A stretch of 64,000 nucleotides of DNA from Hydrangea macrophylla (GCA_033977485.1 CM066988.1:71353169-71417168); one strand, 5' to 3'; counted from the first letter of the stretch, positions 1 to 11,803 are shown. Program-made: numbers and translations. The notes: a model not told the origin generated them from the letters alone.

Positions 1-2689
1 AATCTAAGGAGTTGAATCCGAGTCATTCGAATATCTACATTAAAATACTGCAAAACAAACCAAGCATTGAAAAAGAAAAAAAGAGATCCAAGCATACAAG
101 TAAAATGCACGAGAAAGAAGAAAGATAAGTCATCAATCAAAATTCCAATGAATCACTCGAAAAGTAAGCCTAAACAATGAAACAATTCAATTCCTTTTTC
201 ACATCATAATTTCAATGAGTTAGTAAGCTTTTCCAAAAAGTGGGACCTCATTTGCATAAGTTGTTGGTGAGTTCTATTCATTTTAAAAGTCTCTATCCAG
301 ACTCGTCGACTATCTTGCAAAAATCATAACTAAATTCACACAACTAATGTGAAGTCCTATCTTATGTCAAAAGAAAGGTATTTCATTGATGTTTATGGGA
401 ACAATACTTTCATAAACCCATATTGATTTTAAAATTTTGTGAAAACTGATTTGAAGCAGACTTCACTATTCTGGAAATTTAATATAAATGATTTCTGTCC
501 AGACTTGTCGACTTATCTTGCAAAAATCATAACTAAATTCACAAAACACCTATGAAGGTCTATTTTGTGTCAAAATAACGCTATTGCATTGAACTTTATA
601 GAAAAATACTTTCATGAACCCATATTGAACTTAAGGTCTTTGAAAACTGAGTTGAATCAAACTCTATTATTCTAAAATTTTGATATCATGTGACAAATGA
701 AAAATATGCAAAACAATATCGCTCAAACATATTCTTCCAAAATTTTGATCTTTTTTTTCATTATTCTAAAATAATTTCTAAGCCATATTTTAGATTTAAT
801 ACCGAGAAAACAAAGTATGATCATCTTATACACATGATTCATTTACAATAGAGATTTGGAACATTCTAGGATAGTCTTATTTTCTTCATTCTATCGAAAG
901 ATAATCTTTGCTTGATCATCTTGACTTTGTGCCAGTGTAATCTTATCAAGCCAAGGATTACTTCGAAAAAGAATGTAGATCGCATCATCTAGCCATTTTC
1001 CAAATTTTAACCATAAATAAGTCATATCCAAGTATATCAACCGTCTTTCCAATAATCGTTTAGAAATAAGTGAGGTTCATCAAGGCAAACCAGATGAACG
1101 TGGTTTCATCCTTCTTTATCCATGAATTTCGAAGTCAAGCCTCAAGGGTAATAATGAGATTTAAACTCATGGATAAAGTTAAATTTGCTTTAATGAACAA
1201 TTCTTAGTTCATTTATTTTATCTTGTGGCAAAAACATTTTTAGTGTGGTGAGAAGTCTTTTAGAATCAAAATCAATAATGAAGTTCATTATGAGTTCTAA
1301 TCAAATATGCTTCTCTTGGTAAAGAACACCAAACTAATTGGTTGAAGGACTTACAAATATCACCTTGGTATGCCCAAAAGAGGTGTATTTATATAGTCAT
1401 AGAAGGAAATATGCATCTTCATCATAAACTCAAAGCAAAAGGCAAAGAATGATGCAAGTTCAAGTGTGTGCACATGAGTTTTTTACTAAAAAGGGAAAGA
1501 AAATTCAAGAAAACCAATCATCTTCAAAGTGGAGGAAAAATATGAAAATAGCACCTCTAATCCATATTTTATCAACAAAATCAACTAGAACCTGGATCTT
1601 TGTGCAAGTTGTGTGAAAAAACAAAGCAAAGGTGTGAAGAAAACAAAGGGAAGAAAAAAAAAATATCCAAGTTATAGAAATACATATACATAAAACTAGT
1701 AGATTAAAGAGGTAGTTTAGAGTTTACCTCTTGAAGATCTCTCAAAAATACAAAGAGTTCGAAGGAAGTTCTTTCTCCTTCAAGCTCCAAAGCAAAGGAT
1801 GTAAGGATGTCCAATTATATTCTAGCTTAGATCTTTTAAAATACTACATCTTTTTAACTTTTCAAGAAAACAAAAAGAATGTTTTTCTTACTTTTTATTC
1901 AATAAAAGGCATGCACAACTTTTGCTAACTTCAAGACGTTCTAATGAATTCTAAGTAGATTCTAGTTGTTTGGATGCTAGCTTATGCCTTTATTATTGTC
2001 TAAAAGAGAGGCCCATGGGGTCCAATTTATAGGAAAAACATGTAGGATTTGGATGTCTTTTAATGCATAGAAAGAGGGTAAAATAGTCAATTCAGGGACC
2101 AAACGATGTTTCTGGGCTGTTTCCTTTCACAGCACATGTACAAATACAGTGTGTTACAAAAATCAAGTGGCAAAGATAATATGGAGGTGGCGGCCCAAGT
2201 GGGGCCTGCTAATGGAAGGTGGCAACTGCCATTTTCTTTTTGGGCCCCTCTAGGTACCCTTAGCTCCCCTGTTAAATTTCATGTTCATAGCCCTTCCGAA
2301 TTTTCTTAAAAGTGATTTTTGGCCTTCGAAATTGCCTGTTTTTGCGCCTTTGGAAATCTGGAAGATTGAATTTCGTTTTGAAAATATACCAGGAGTAATT
2401 TTCATAAGAATTCATCATCAATTTTGATTTAGAAGTCTCCCAGAATTCTTGTGCTCTTTTTCATAGTTAGCTTCTTACGCGTACCGATTTTAAAAGAGTT
2501 TCTAATATTGAGCTACCAGACTCTTGAAATTCATGTCTAAGACCTTAATGACCATTTTTCCCTAAGTCATATGCATATTTTAAAAATGTATTTTGAGAAA
2601 AGCACAAATCTAGGCTCAAAAGGCGTACTTTGGGCTCCAAGAACACTTTCTGGAGTTCAAACTTTCATTGTGTAGAACCGAGATACCTT
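1..2689. other. Gene-free AT-rich sequence, unidentified degraded repeat
   Basis: No reading frame here looks like a protein; the longest are about 65 codons with no recognisable motif. The block holds a two-copy tandem duplication (296-690) and a short inverted repeat (TTTATCCATGA near 1119, its complement near 1167). A minus-strand TATAAAT lies at 2025-2031, followed leftward by a T/A-rich leader-like stretch, so this may be an old LTR or promoter reading leftward. It ends where the minus-strand gag remnant begins at about 2690. I cannot name the element. Confidence 0.5.
296..690 (+). repeat. Two-copy tandem duplication, period about 202 bp
   Basis: A segment starting TCCAGACTCGTCGAC at 296 recurs as TCCAGACTTGTCGAC at 498. 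Downstream text is also shared (TTGCAAAAATCATAACTAAA, then a block with CATAAACCCATATTGA). The copies have diverged by many substitutions and small indels, so the duplication is old. No function is visible. Confidence 0.75.
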
Positions 2690-3462
2690 TCTCAAGGTAT
2701 TTTTCATAATCGAGATCTTCAAGAGGTTGTACTCTATGAATCCTGAGAGTGTGGTAAAAATTGAGTGTATATAGGCCCTTCTCGATCAGGTTTTCGATTG
2801 CGATCTTCAGCTTAAAGCAATCCTTGGTATCGTGGCCGTGATCCTTGTGGTAGCGGTAGTACTTATCCTAATTTTTTCTTTTAGGAGGACTCTTTAGCTT
2901 GGTTGGATTTTTGAGCAGATTCTGGGCTTCTGCTACGGCTATGACCTCTTGGATAGGTCAAAAAAGCGGCATAATTGGTGTCGGGGACTGATCTCGATCG
3001 CCTATCTGCTAGTCCTTCCTTGGTTTCTTTCCAATTTTTTGCTTGGGTAGGTCCTGCTTCTGCTTGCTTCTCAAAGGATCGTCGTTTGATTGCCCGGGGT
3101 CTTTGATCTTTAGAAACTCTTCAGTGTCGGTATATTTTTTGACCTTTTTACAAGTTCCACCAAGGTTGCCGATTGGTTTTTGTGAAGCGACGTGGGGTAC
3201 TTGCTATGCTAAACCCCCGAGCAGATGATGGTAATAATGACAGTTTTACTCCGATCATAGACCCTAACCTTTGCTTGGTTGAACCGAGCGATGAATTCTT
3301 TAAGAGACTCATTCTTTCTTTGGCTGACAGTCAGTAATTATGTATCAGGCTTTGGATGTTCGTGCATACCAATGAATTGGCTAATGAACAGCTTGAAGCT
3401 ACTGATCGATCTTGGTTTCAGAGAATGGAACCACTGGGTCATCGGGCCCTTCAAAGTATGAG
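2690..3462 (-). pseudogene. Tat-A gag, C-terminal part (Ty3/gypsy Tat lineage), decayed
   Basis: Read on the minus strand, this encodes the second half of a Tat-type Gag, the structural protein that packages element RNA into virus-like particles. Near 2790-2870 it reads YYRYHKDHGHDTKDCFKLK, the histidine/cysteine-containing block of Tat Gag; Tat-C has the homologous block near 48310-48365. Between 3230 and 3462 the core matches Tat-C gag (WFH.LKP, LLTV.QRK.ESL, ATLVEL), but stops interrupt it and the frame shifts. The N-terminal half lies at 9307-10059, separated by the TR-GAG insertion. No protease or polymerase remnant follows to the left, so the element is truncated there. Confidence 0.85.
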
Positions 3463-3467
3463 AAAAT

Positions 3468-4926
3468 TATTAGCCTTGAATTTCTTTAAGGCATTATTTA
3501 TGTTTGTTTTGATGATGACAAATCTATTGATGATAGCATGTTTGTAATTGTTCTATTCTAAACTATTATCAAGTCATTTTCATTATGCTAATCACTTGAT
3601 TTATGCATTTAATTGTTCTAGCCTTGTTTGATTTCTTGAGATAGCATATGGTAATTCCTAAGAGTGATTGACCTCAACAAAGATCAAGCTTGTAGACTTG
3701 ATGACTTTTCATCCTTGGTTGAAGACTATGATTTATTTGTAAGCATTTTGATCAATCACTCGTAGGGGCTCAAGTAACATTAGTTGTACTTTAGGATCCT
3801 TGCTCTCACACTTTAAACTACTTTCAAGACCTAAACATAATTAGACCACTCAATTAAATTCATTTCACAAAAGCTTTCAAGTGGCTAAGTCAAAATCGAG
3901 TGCCCTTTGCAAATAGGTCATCTTTAAAGGCAAACCTGATCTAATTGATAAGGAACTAGATATTGAGTTTTATATGGTTGGAAAAGTATTTGAATCTAGT
4001 TTCCAATTCTTCAATCGGATCGTAAAAACGAGTTTTGTAGAGGGAGTTATGCCGTTTTAGTAAAGAGGTGTTAGTCTGCAAAAAATAGGAACAACTAGTC
4101 GACTGAAAATTTTCATGTCCAGTCGACCGGAGGTACTGTTTAGTCAACTGCATTTCACACAGAATGTCTATTCTCTGGTATAAACTTTCCAGTCGATCGA
4201 ACTTTCAATACATTCGACTGGATCACACAAAATTGCATAACAACTAGTTTTCTAAACTCTCCAAAAATTATTTTTACACCCTCCATTCACTCCCAACAGC
4301 TATAATCTTTCAAAAGCTATATATAGGGATGTTTTTTTTAAGGGTTATAGAGAAGTAGGAACAAGAAGGAACATTAACAAAATCATTCAAACAACTTAGT
4401 TAATCATCATTTCTATTTGAGCCTTAATTTGAGTGAAAAATCAATTTTCTCTAGATTTCAATTGTAATTCTTGCAAGAGCAAATTGTAGTGAGCTTTTAT
4501 TTGTATTATCTACTCACTAAGGAGTTATTGTGTGAGCTATAACTATATCCATCCACTCTAGAGAGAGAGTTATCATTTGTACCCAAATTATTCATTTGTA
4601 AAGAGTAAGGGTTAGTAACCCTTGTGTGCATAGAAGAGGTGTTCTTCTTTGGAAGAGATTGAAGGCTCTTGTAACAGTTTGGTCTATACCCGTGAAGTAG
4701 ATCGATTAAAGGAATCCTCAAGAGGTGTTCTTGAGGGGTGGACGTAGGCTGCGATTTGCGGATTGCCAAACCACTTGAAAACTCGGTTTGTAAGTGTCTC
4801 TTCCCTTCTCTCTTTACATTATTGTTTGTGATTGTGTTTAATTTGCAATTAAGTTTTAAAAATGTTTATTTTTCGTTAAAATCTTATTCAACCCCCCCCC
4901 TCCTCTAAGGTTTCCATTTCGGACCA
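3468..4926 (+). repeat. 5' LTR of the TR-GAG element
   Basis: Direct repeat of 7820-9301, ending GGACCA just before the primer site. It contains palindromic CAGTCGACYGG-type motifs (4095-4223), a TATA box (4318-4327), the motif GTGGACGTAGGC typical of plant LTR transcripts (about 4738-4750), and a run of nine C near 4892. The start is set by aligning to the downstream copy; the first dinucleotide is TA rather than TG. Confidence 0.85.
4095..4327 (+). promoter_or_regulatory. LTR promoter: CAGTCGACYGG palindromes plus TATA box
   Basis: Copies of a palindrome related to CCAGTCGACYGG lie at about 4096, 4120, 4142, 4189 and 4213. TATATATAGG follows at 4318-4327, about 95 bp after the last copy. 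The downstream LTR repeats the layout, with motifs at about 8446, 8469, 8567 and 8582 and TATATATAGG near 8690. Position and repetition suggest U3 enhancer elements; this is inferred from layout only. Confidence 0.6.
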
Positions 4927-4930
4927 AAAA

Positions 4931-4944
4931 TTGGTATCAGAGCC
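4931..4944 (+). other. Primer-binding site (initiator Met-tRNA type)
   Basis: TTGGTATCAGAGCC lies 4 nt after the 5' LTR end. TGGTATCAGAGC complements the 3' end of plant initiator methionine tRNA and is the usual primer site of copia elements. Confidence 0.9.
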
Positions 4945-5040
4945 TTGACTCTTCTATTTTCAAAAGTTTTTGAAATTTTTTAGTTAAGATCCAAATAGAA
5001 ACCAACACTTCTCGAATTTCTTATTATAGGGTCAATCAGC

Positions 5041-6471
5041 TTCTAGCCCACCATGTTTTAATGGCTCAAACTATGTTTATTGGAAAATTAGAATGAGAAT
5101 CTATTTTGATTTCTCAAGATTTTGATTTATGGCAAATAGTGGTCAAAAGGCCTCATCTTCCAACAAAAATTGAAATTGGTATTTCTACTCCAAAAAGGGA
5201 AGATGAGTATAATGATGCTGATAAGAAACTCATAAAATTAAATGCTATGGCAATTAATGAATTATATTACGGTTTAGACCCAAATGAATACGATAGAATT
5301 TCATCTTCCGAATCTGCAAAAGAAATTTGGGATTAACTTGAAGTGACTCATGAGGAAACAAGCCAAGTCAAAAGGTCAAAAATTAAATTTGCTTGTTCAA
5401 TCATATGAAATGTTTAAAATGTTGCATTTTGAGTCTATTGGTGATATGTCTAACTGGTTTACAACTATCATCAATAACTTGAAAAATCTTAGTAAAGCTT
5501 ATACTAATGAAGAAATTATTGAGAAAATTCTTAGGGCTTTACCACAGCAATGGCAACCGAAGGTCACGGCTATTCGGGAAGCGAAGGATTTGACAAATTT
5601 GTCAATTGAACAACTCATGGGATCACTCGTTACCCATGAAATGGAGTTAGTCGTGTTGGTCGAAGAAGACAAGAAAAAGAAAGTGAAAGAGATCAAAAGA
5701 GGAGATATGGCCTTGAAGTCCTCAAGCTCAAAGAAAATGGACAAAGATCATGAGAGTGATGAGGATAAAGATATGGCTTTGATCACCCAAAAATTCATAA
5801 AGTTTTTAAAGAAAGAAAAATCGGGAAAGAAGCCCCCCAAAGATGAAAAATGCAAGGAAAAGGCAATGAAGGGCACTCAAAGTAGCTCTGAGAGTGAATC
5901 ATCGGGCGACGACTCAAATGAAGATGAATTCGTCAACCTTTGCCTCATGCCAATAGAAAATGGGGTAACCTCTACTTCTTGCTCTTTCAATGTCTCTAAT
6001 AATTTTAATGAATTTCAAAACAATGAGTCAAGTTCTATGGAAACAAAAGTTCAAAAAGGTTATTGCATTACAACTCTTCCATCGTTGAAAGATCATAAGT
6101 ATGACAATTGGAATGGGAGAATAGAAATTTATTTTGTATCACTTAACATAAATCTTAGGAACATTGTCAAAAATAGTTTTTCTCCTAAACCAAAGATTGA
6201 ATGGAATGAAAGTGATCAAAATAACTTTCTACTAATTCTTAGAGCTATGAAAATTCTATGGAATTCTTTAGATGATATTTCATATAATAGAAGTGCAAAT
6301 GAAATTTGGTTATGTTTAGAAAATTATATTACTGCCAACCAAATTTGTGAAGAGGAAAGAGTGTGCCTATTTGCAAATGAAGATGATGAGAATGAGAAAA
6401 TGGAAAAAGAGGCCACTTGGGATGATCATGACTCATTCGATGACGACTTATGTGACCAAGAAGGTGGATAA
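5041..6471 (+). pseudogene. TR-GAG Gag, N-terminal part with duplicated UBN2-like domain
   Basis: Copia-type Gag of the DUF4219/UBN2 family. The first domain starts near 5050 (NGSNYVYWKIRMRIYF) and runs to about 5340. It is broken by a frameshift near 5100, a TAA at 5334-5336 and another shift near 5388. From 5390 an open frame continues to the TAA at 6469-6471: a UBN2-like helical part (ILRALPQQWQPKVTAI), a Lys/Ser/Asp-rich linker, then a second copy of the N-terminal domain at about 6070-6360. There KYDNWNGRIEIYF matches NYVYWKIRMRIYF of copy one, and SANEIWLCLENYI matches SAKEIWD.LEVTH. The duplication is read directly from the sequence; its function is unknown. The copy cannot make full-length protein. 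Confidence 0.8.
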
Positions 6472-6477
6472 GAGAAT

Positions 6478-7240
6478 TTGATAAACTCTAATCCTACATC
6501 TATTGTTGAATCTCCTAACTATAATGAGCTTCAATGTGCATTGGAGGAGTTATATGAGGAGTTGGAAAGTTTGGGAATCAAATATATTTCTCTTAAAAAG
6601 AATTTTTCAATGCTTTCAAATGAATTAAACATTTTGAAATCCCAAAAAGAATCTTTGAAGATTAAAAATAAAAAACATGTTTCAAGAGCACAATCTTCAA
6701 ATGAGCTTGAAAAAGAAAATTTGGAGTTGAAAAGGCAATTGGATGATTTAAAATCTCAAAATAAAATTTTCAAAAAGGAAAAACTTGTTTCCACCAATCA
6801 ACCTTCAAGTGAATCTATTGAAAAAGAAAAGGTTGAATTGGAAAAGGAAGTGGTTGATTTTGACAAAAACTTTGTCAAAATTCACATAAGGTGAACAAAA
6901 TTTGAATATGCTTTTGGGAAAGCAAAAATGTGTTTTTGACAAAGCCAGATTGGGATTTAATCACACATTCAAGGAAAAGAAGTACAAAAGCTTCTTTGTA
7001 AAATCCACACCTTCTACTTCAAATTCTCAAAATTCTCACAAGAATTCTTTATTAAGGATTCAATCTCAAATGAGACCCTTCCCCATGTAACATGTCATTA
7101 TTGCATGAAAAAGGGGTATGTTAATTGCAAATGTTCATTTCGTAAGAAATTTAACATGCTTTGGGTTATGAAAGGATCCTCTCCTACTACCTTTTACTCC
7201 ATGGCAAATGAAGCATCTAAGAGATGCTTGGACAATGGTT
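6478..7240 (+). pseudogene. TR-GAG Gag, C-terminal coiled coil and degenerate zinc knuckle
   Basis: This follows the preceding frame after one in-frame stop. Residues encoded at 6510-6890 form a long Glu/Lys/Leu-rich coiled coil (for example LEKENLELKRQLDDLKSQ), plausibly an oligomerisation region. After a stop at 6892-6894 and a frame change, 6902-7090 encodes GKQKCVFDKARLGF, typical of SIRE-type Gag. At about 7096-7140 the sequence reads CHYCMKKGYVNCKC, a CCHC knuckle with Tyr where His is expected. Remnants of the following VMKGS region reach about 7240. No protease motif follows. Confidence 0.75.
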
Positions 7241-7819
7241 AAATCTCTAACCTTAAGCCTAGTAGGAGTAGGATAGATTAATTTGTTTGATATTCCTCTT
7301 AATTTTGATAGCATGCTAATCATGTTTGGTATATCAAATTAATTTTTTTGATTGTGAAATCATGCTTGCTTTTCGAATGACATGTTGTTTTAATGCTCAT
7401 AGCTATCCCATCCTCCTAAGGAGATAATGCATACTTTTGATCTTAAAATTGGTATTAGTCATATATGCATATGTTGAGGGGAATCATATTACTAAGTTCA
7501 CTTTAGTTATTTTAATATCTTATTGCCTCCTATACATGTTTGCTTATCTTTTGGGGGAACTTTTAGTTCAAACTCCCAATCTTTTTGTTGTTGTCAAAAA
7601 GGGAGAAATTAATAGAGATGTAAAAATTGGGATAATAATAGCATAGTGATCTTTAAAAATAAAGAAAAAATGATAATAGAGATTTTTAAAAAGTTATCAT
7701 TCTTGGATTCATACTTTGTATATCTTGTTACTTTGAAAGACAACATGAAAATGACTCTTATTGTGCTTTAATTGCTATATCTCTATTGCATATTTTGACA
7801 TCATCAAAAAGGAAAATTT
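7241..7819 (+). other. TR-GAG 3' interior, non-coding, with polypurine tracts
   Basis: No coding region is seen. Two polypurine stretches resemble plus-strand primer sites: AAAAAGGGAGAAA at 7596-7608 and AAAAAGGAAAA near 7806-7816. The second lies just before the 3' LTR and is the likely functional tract, now weak. Confidence 0.6.
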
Positions 7820-9301
7820 TGTTACACTTGAATTTCTTTAAGGCATTATTTATGTTTGTTTTGATGATGATAAATCTATTGATAATAGCATGTTTGTAAT
7901 TGTTCTATTCTAAACTATTATCAAGTCATTTTCATTGTGCTAATCTCTTGATTTATGCATTTAAATGTTCTAAACTTGTTTGGTTTCTTGAGATAGCATA
8001 TGGTGAAGCCCAAGAGTGATTGAGCTCAACAAGGATCAAACTTGAAAACTTGAAGACTTTTCATCCTTAGTTGAAGACTAGGATTTATTTGTATGCATTT
8101 TAATTAATCACTGATAGGGACTCAAGTAACATTAGTTGTACTTTAGGATTCTTGCTCTCACACTTTAAAATACTTTCAAGGACCTAAACATACTTAGACC
8201 ACTCAATTCAATTCATTTCACAAAAGCTTTCAAGTGACTAAGTCAAAATCAAGCACCCTTTGATGGATCATTTTCAAAGGCAAACCTGATCTAATTGGTA
8301 AGGAACTAGATATTGAGTTTTATATGTTTGGAAAGGCATTTGAATCTAGTTTTCGAATCTTCAAACGGATCGCAAAAACGAGTTTTGTAGAGGGAGTTAT
8401 GGTCGTTTTAGTAAAGAGGTGTCAGTTTACGAAAAATAGGAAAACCAGTCGACTAAAAAATTTCATGTCCAGTCGACCGAAGGTACTATTCATTGATCAG
8501 AGGTATACTTGAGTAGATTGGATTTCACATAGAATGTTTATTCTCTGGTATAAACTTTCCAGTAGACCGAACCTTCGATATAGCCGACTGGATGGCGTAG
8601 AACTGCATAACGGCTAATTTTCTAAATTCTCCAAAAAAAAAATTTACACCCTCCATTCACTCCCAACGGCTATAATCTTTCAAAAGCTATATATAGGGAT
8701 GTTTTCAAGAGTTATAGAGATGTAGAAACAAGAAGGAACATTAACAAAATCATTCAAACAACTTGGTTAATCATCATTTCTATTTGAGCTATAGTTTGAG
8801 TGAAAAATCAATTTACTCTAGATTTCAATTGTAATTCTTGAGAGAGAAAATTGTAATGAGCTTTCATTTGTATTATCCACTCACTAAGGGGTTGTTGTGT
8901 GAGCTATAATTGTATCCATCCACTCTATAGAGAAAGAGTTATCATTTGTATCCAAATTATTCATTTATAAGGAGTGAGGGTTAGTAACCCTTGTGTGCAA
9001 AGAAGATGTGTTCTTCTTTGGAAGAGATTGAAGGCTTGTAATGGTTTGGTCTACACCCATGAAGTTAATCGATTAAAGAAATTCTTAAGATGTGTTCTTG
9101 AGGGGTGGACGTAGGCCGCAGTGTGTGGATTGCCAAACCACTTGAAAACTCGGTTTGCAAGTGTCTCTTCCCTTCTCTCTTTACATAATTGTTTGTGACT
9201 GTGTTTAATTTACAATTAAGTTTTAAAAATGTTTATTTTCTGCTAAAACCTTATTCACTCCCCCCCCCCCCCCCCCCCTCCAAGGTTTCAATTTTGGGCC
9301 A
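7820..9301 (+). repeat. 3' LTR of the TR-GAG element
   Basis: Direct repeat of 3468-4926. It begins TGTTACACTTG and ends GGGCCA. It differs from the 5' copy by scattered substitutions, small indels, a much longer C run (about 18 C near 9261) and an extra short segment near 8495-8515. It has the same TATA box and the same palindrome series. Confidence 0.85.
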
Positions 9302-9306
9302 ACAAT

Positions 9307-10059
9307 ACTGGAAAAGGCTAGGCAATAGAGCACTTTGGAGTTGGTGGTAAGAATCATTCGGGACTTGTAAGCGCAAACATGGTACCCAACCCATTGTATG
9401 ACTTCATCTGAGACTATTTGAACTTATGAGGGATGATGAACCTGGTGATCTCTGTGATGAAGAAAGACACGGTATCTGTGTCAGTGTGGTCCTAGACTGA
9501 CCTCTTATTGATATATTTGGCCATGTCCCCGATCTGTTTCCACAGGTCCCTGATTTTGACTTCCACCACAGTCTGATCACTGTCTGTATGATAGGTGGGG
9601 TCTATAGAGGAAGTCTCTTCCAGATCATGGGTAGCTATTTCTTGGGAGAGAGCTCAGCTACAACTATGGTTAATCTGGTGCCTAAGATCACCATGGCCAG
9701 AGATTCTTGGACCGATTCCCTAGTCGAACGTTCTAGTCGCTCCCCACGGGCAGCACACATGCCATTGATTACACCCCTGGCATCCTCCACAGGGGCTGAA
9801 CGGCCTTAGGCGGGTCATCAACCTCGAGGTAATGCCAACAGTCACTAACGTTTGCTAGTGGATTGTTAGTCGGCAGGACATAGTTCTGTTCAGCCAGCAA
9901 GGCGTCGATTTGTTGTTGGGTCTGGCATTGGCGCTTCAGGAGTTGTGTAATGGCCGCTGTGATCTACTCTGGTGTTAGAACTACTACGACTGGTGTCAGG
10001 GTAGTCGAAACGTCCTGGTTAGCCTACTGAGCAGCCTTCTTACCCTTCTTTGGAGGCAT
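9307..10059 (-). pseudogene. Tat-A gag, N-terminal part, decayed
   Basis: The minus-strand ATG at 10059 opens MPPKKGKK, identical to the start of Tat-C gag at 47170. A stop (TAG) follows at codon 12 and another near codon 32, both readable as former CAG or GAG codons. A Gln-rich stretch (TQQQIDALLAEQ) matches RTQQQIEALMAQ of Tat-C. The frame decays through 9307, where the TR-GAG insertion interrupts it; gag resumes at 3462. Tat Gag is the capsid/nucleocapsid precursor. This copy is not translatable. Confidence 0.85.
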
Positions 10060-10100
10060 GTCTATCAGTTAAGAGATTTTTTTTTTAGAAATTTGTCGTT

Positions 10101-10120
10101 TCCCACAGATGGCGCCAAAC
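10101..10120 (-). other. Primer-binding site of Tat-A
   Basis: On the minus strand this reads GTTTGGCGCCATCTGTGGGA, next to the LTR end at 10121. Tat-C has the equivalent GTTTGGCGTCGTCTGTGGG at 47106. It is a TGGCGCC-type gypsy primer site; I do not assign the tRNA. Confidence 0.8.
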
Positions 10121-10302
10121 TGATGATTCTATTTTTGGGTCAACGGAGTTTAGTGTATTAGAAGCAGATGGAACAGAGAGATAAAGGGATAGAGAGAGAG
10201 TTTGTATGTGGTTCCGCTCTGTTAATGAAGGTGCCTATATCCACGTATGAGTCTACGCACTTCCACTATATGAAAGAAAACTACTATAGGGATCTTGGTG
10301 AT

Positions 10303-11800
10303 TGATTCGTGTTCAATATTGCATTCTTGACTTCATGATTTTGCTCTTGTTGGACACAAATTATCACCTAAATCGGGAGATTTAATGGATAAATTGAGCT
10401 TTTGTTAATCTTGTTTATTGTTCGCTTGTTGCTAATAAAAATCTCTTTCTTGTAGGATTTGGAAACTTGTTCAAAGTGAGAACCAACCCATTTGGATTTT
10501 ACCTTATAAAAAGGGGAAGGAGACAAATTCAGCAAAGGCGGATCGATCCGACCTTATACCACGGATCGATCCGCGGATTTGAAGGAAGCTACTGCCCAGA
10601 ATTTCAATATTGGATTGATCCGCGGTTTTTGATGAAGATTCTGCTAGCCTTTTTGAATATCGGATCGATCCGGTGTTTAGCTTGGGATCGATCCGTCCCT
10701 ACTGTGTTTTTCCCTCTTTTATTTACAAGTTTGCCATTTTTGTGGTTTTTGTATAAATAGATAGAGATGGAGTTTTTTAGAGCACTCTTGCTTTTTTTTC
10801 TTTTTCTCCCAACCTTTTTCTTCTTCTCTCATTTTTGGGAAGCTCCTTTGAGTTCTCTTCCATTTTCTCTCCATTGTTGTAAACTTGAAGATTTCATTGA
10901 AGTTTTAATGGCTTGGTATATTTTCTATCTATTTTCCTTTGATGATATTGCTATGTTTTCTATTATTAGTTAGATTTACTTAGGTTGTGGATCATGTACT
11001 CTTTGATTTAATGTTGTAGCACTTCTAGGGTTCATATGTGTAGGATTCAAAATAAGGGGCTTCATCGTATTTGCCTTGCATCCCTAATTGTCAAAACTTA
11101 GACTTTGAATCCTACCTAATGTATTTCATATGGAATATTATGTAACCTTGTGTTTTGCACTCCATGTGTTTGATAATTGTTGTGTGTGGGATTTAAAACT
11201 TGGAGTCTTAATCTTTGATGTCAAGCATCTTAGATTGTTCAAACTCTTGGGTTTTAAATACTACCTTTTGAAGGCTTCATAGGTGATTTGTCCACCAAGT
11301 AGATTAGTTAGTGTAGGGTAGACAAATCATTCGGATTAGAAGTCATGGAGGCTTCATCTTGTATGTCATGCATCCTTGATAGTAAAAAATTAGCTTTAAA
11401 TCCATTTCTATGAAAATCTCAAAGCTCCTTTCATCTAACACATAGATGCACTCCTTGTGTTAGATAATATGCCCCAATGAGATGTTACCTTAGAATGTAC
11501 TTGAAACATTAGTCCATTTCATCTTTTTGTGACCCAAGATGGAGGGGAATGATCCTAATATTGCTTTTTAGATTAGTTTTTATTTACCTTTTATCCTCCA
11601 AAAATGAAACAAACGCCCCAAAAGACCCAAAGTCATTTTATTCCTTTTGATCATCTTTTCGTATTTATTTCTTTTCAAGCATTATAATTAGTCTCTAAAC
11701 TTCTGAAACATTGTTCTTGTATCAATTCATGTGGACTGACACCCTACTTTCCAATACTACTTAATATGATTAATAAAAATACTTGATTTTGACATAATCA
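10303..11800 (+). repeat. 5' LTR of the LARD-like element
   Basis: Begins TGATTCGTGTTCAATATTGC and ends AATCA just before the primer site. It is a direct repeat of 14265 to about 15806 with scattered substitutions. A reading frame of 97 codons in U3 (10467-10760) has no family signature and spans the palindrome cluster, so I do not call it a gene. Confidence 0.85.
10539..10760 (+). promoter_or_regulatory. LTR promoter: CGGATCGATCCG palindromes plus TATA box
   Basis: CGGATCGATCCG or a close variant occurs at 10539, 10562, about 10611, 10661 and 10684. GTATAAATAG follows at 10751-10760, about 55 bp after the last copy. The 3' LTR repeats this at about 14519-14680, with GTATAAATAG at 14731-14740. 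Several copies in the 3' LTR have lost the palindrome through single changes. Confidence 0.65.
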
Positions 11801-11803
11801 AAA

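Larger units (their letters stand above)
3468..9301 (+). mobile_element. Gag-only LTR retrotransposon (TR-GAG type, SIRE/copia-related)
   Basis: Two direct LTRs (3468-4926 and 7820-9301, about 1.46 and 1.48 kb) flank a 2.9-kb interior. The interior has a copia-type primer site (TGGTATCAGAGCC) and only gag-type coding; I find no protease, integrase, RT or RNase H. This is the published TR-GAG layout: a non-autonomous element that would need pol proteins from a relative. It lies inside the minus-strand gag of Tat-A. The flanks AAAAT (3463-3467) and ACAAT (9302-9306) look like a 5-bp target duplication with one mismatch. The first LTR starts TA where the second starts TG, so that terminus has mutated. 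Many LTR differences and broken frames indicate an old copy. Confidence 0.85.

Noticed and set aside
10467..10760. 97-codon frame as a gene
   Set aside because: It lies in the LTR U3, is interrupted in the 3' LTR copy, and spans the palindrome cluster and TATA box.
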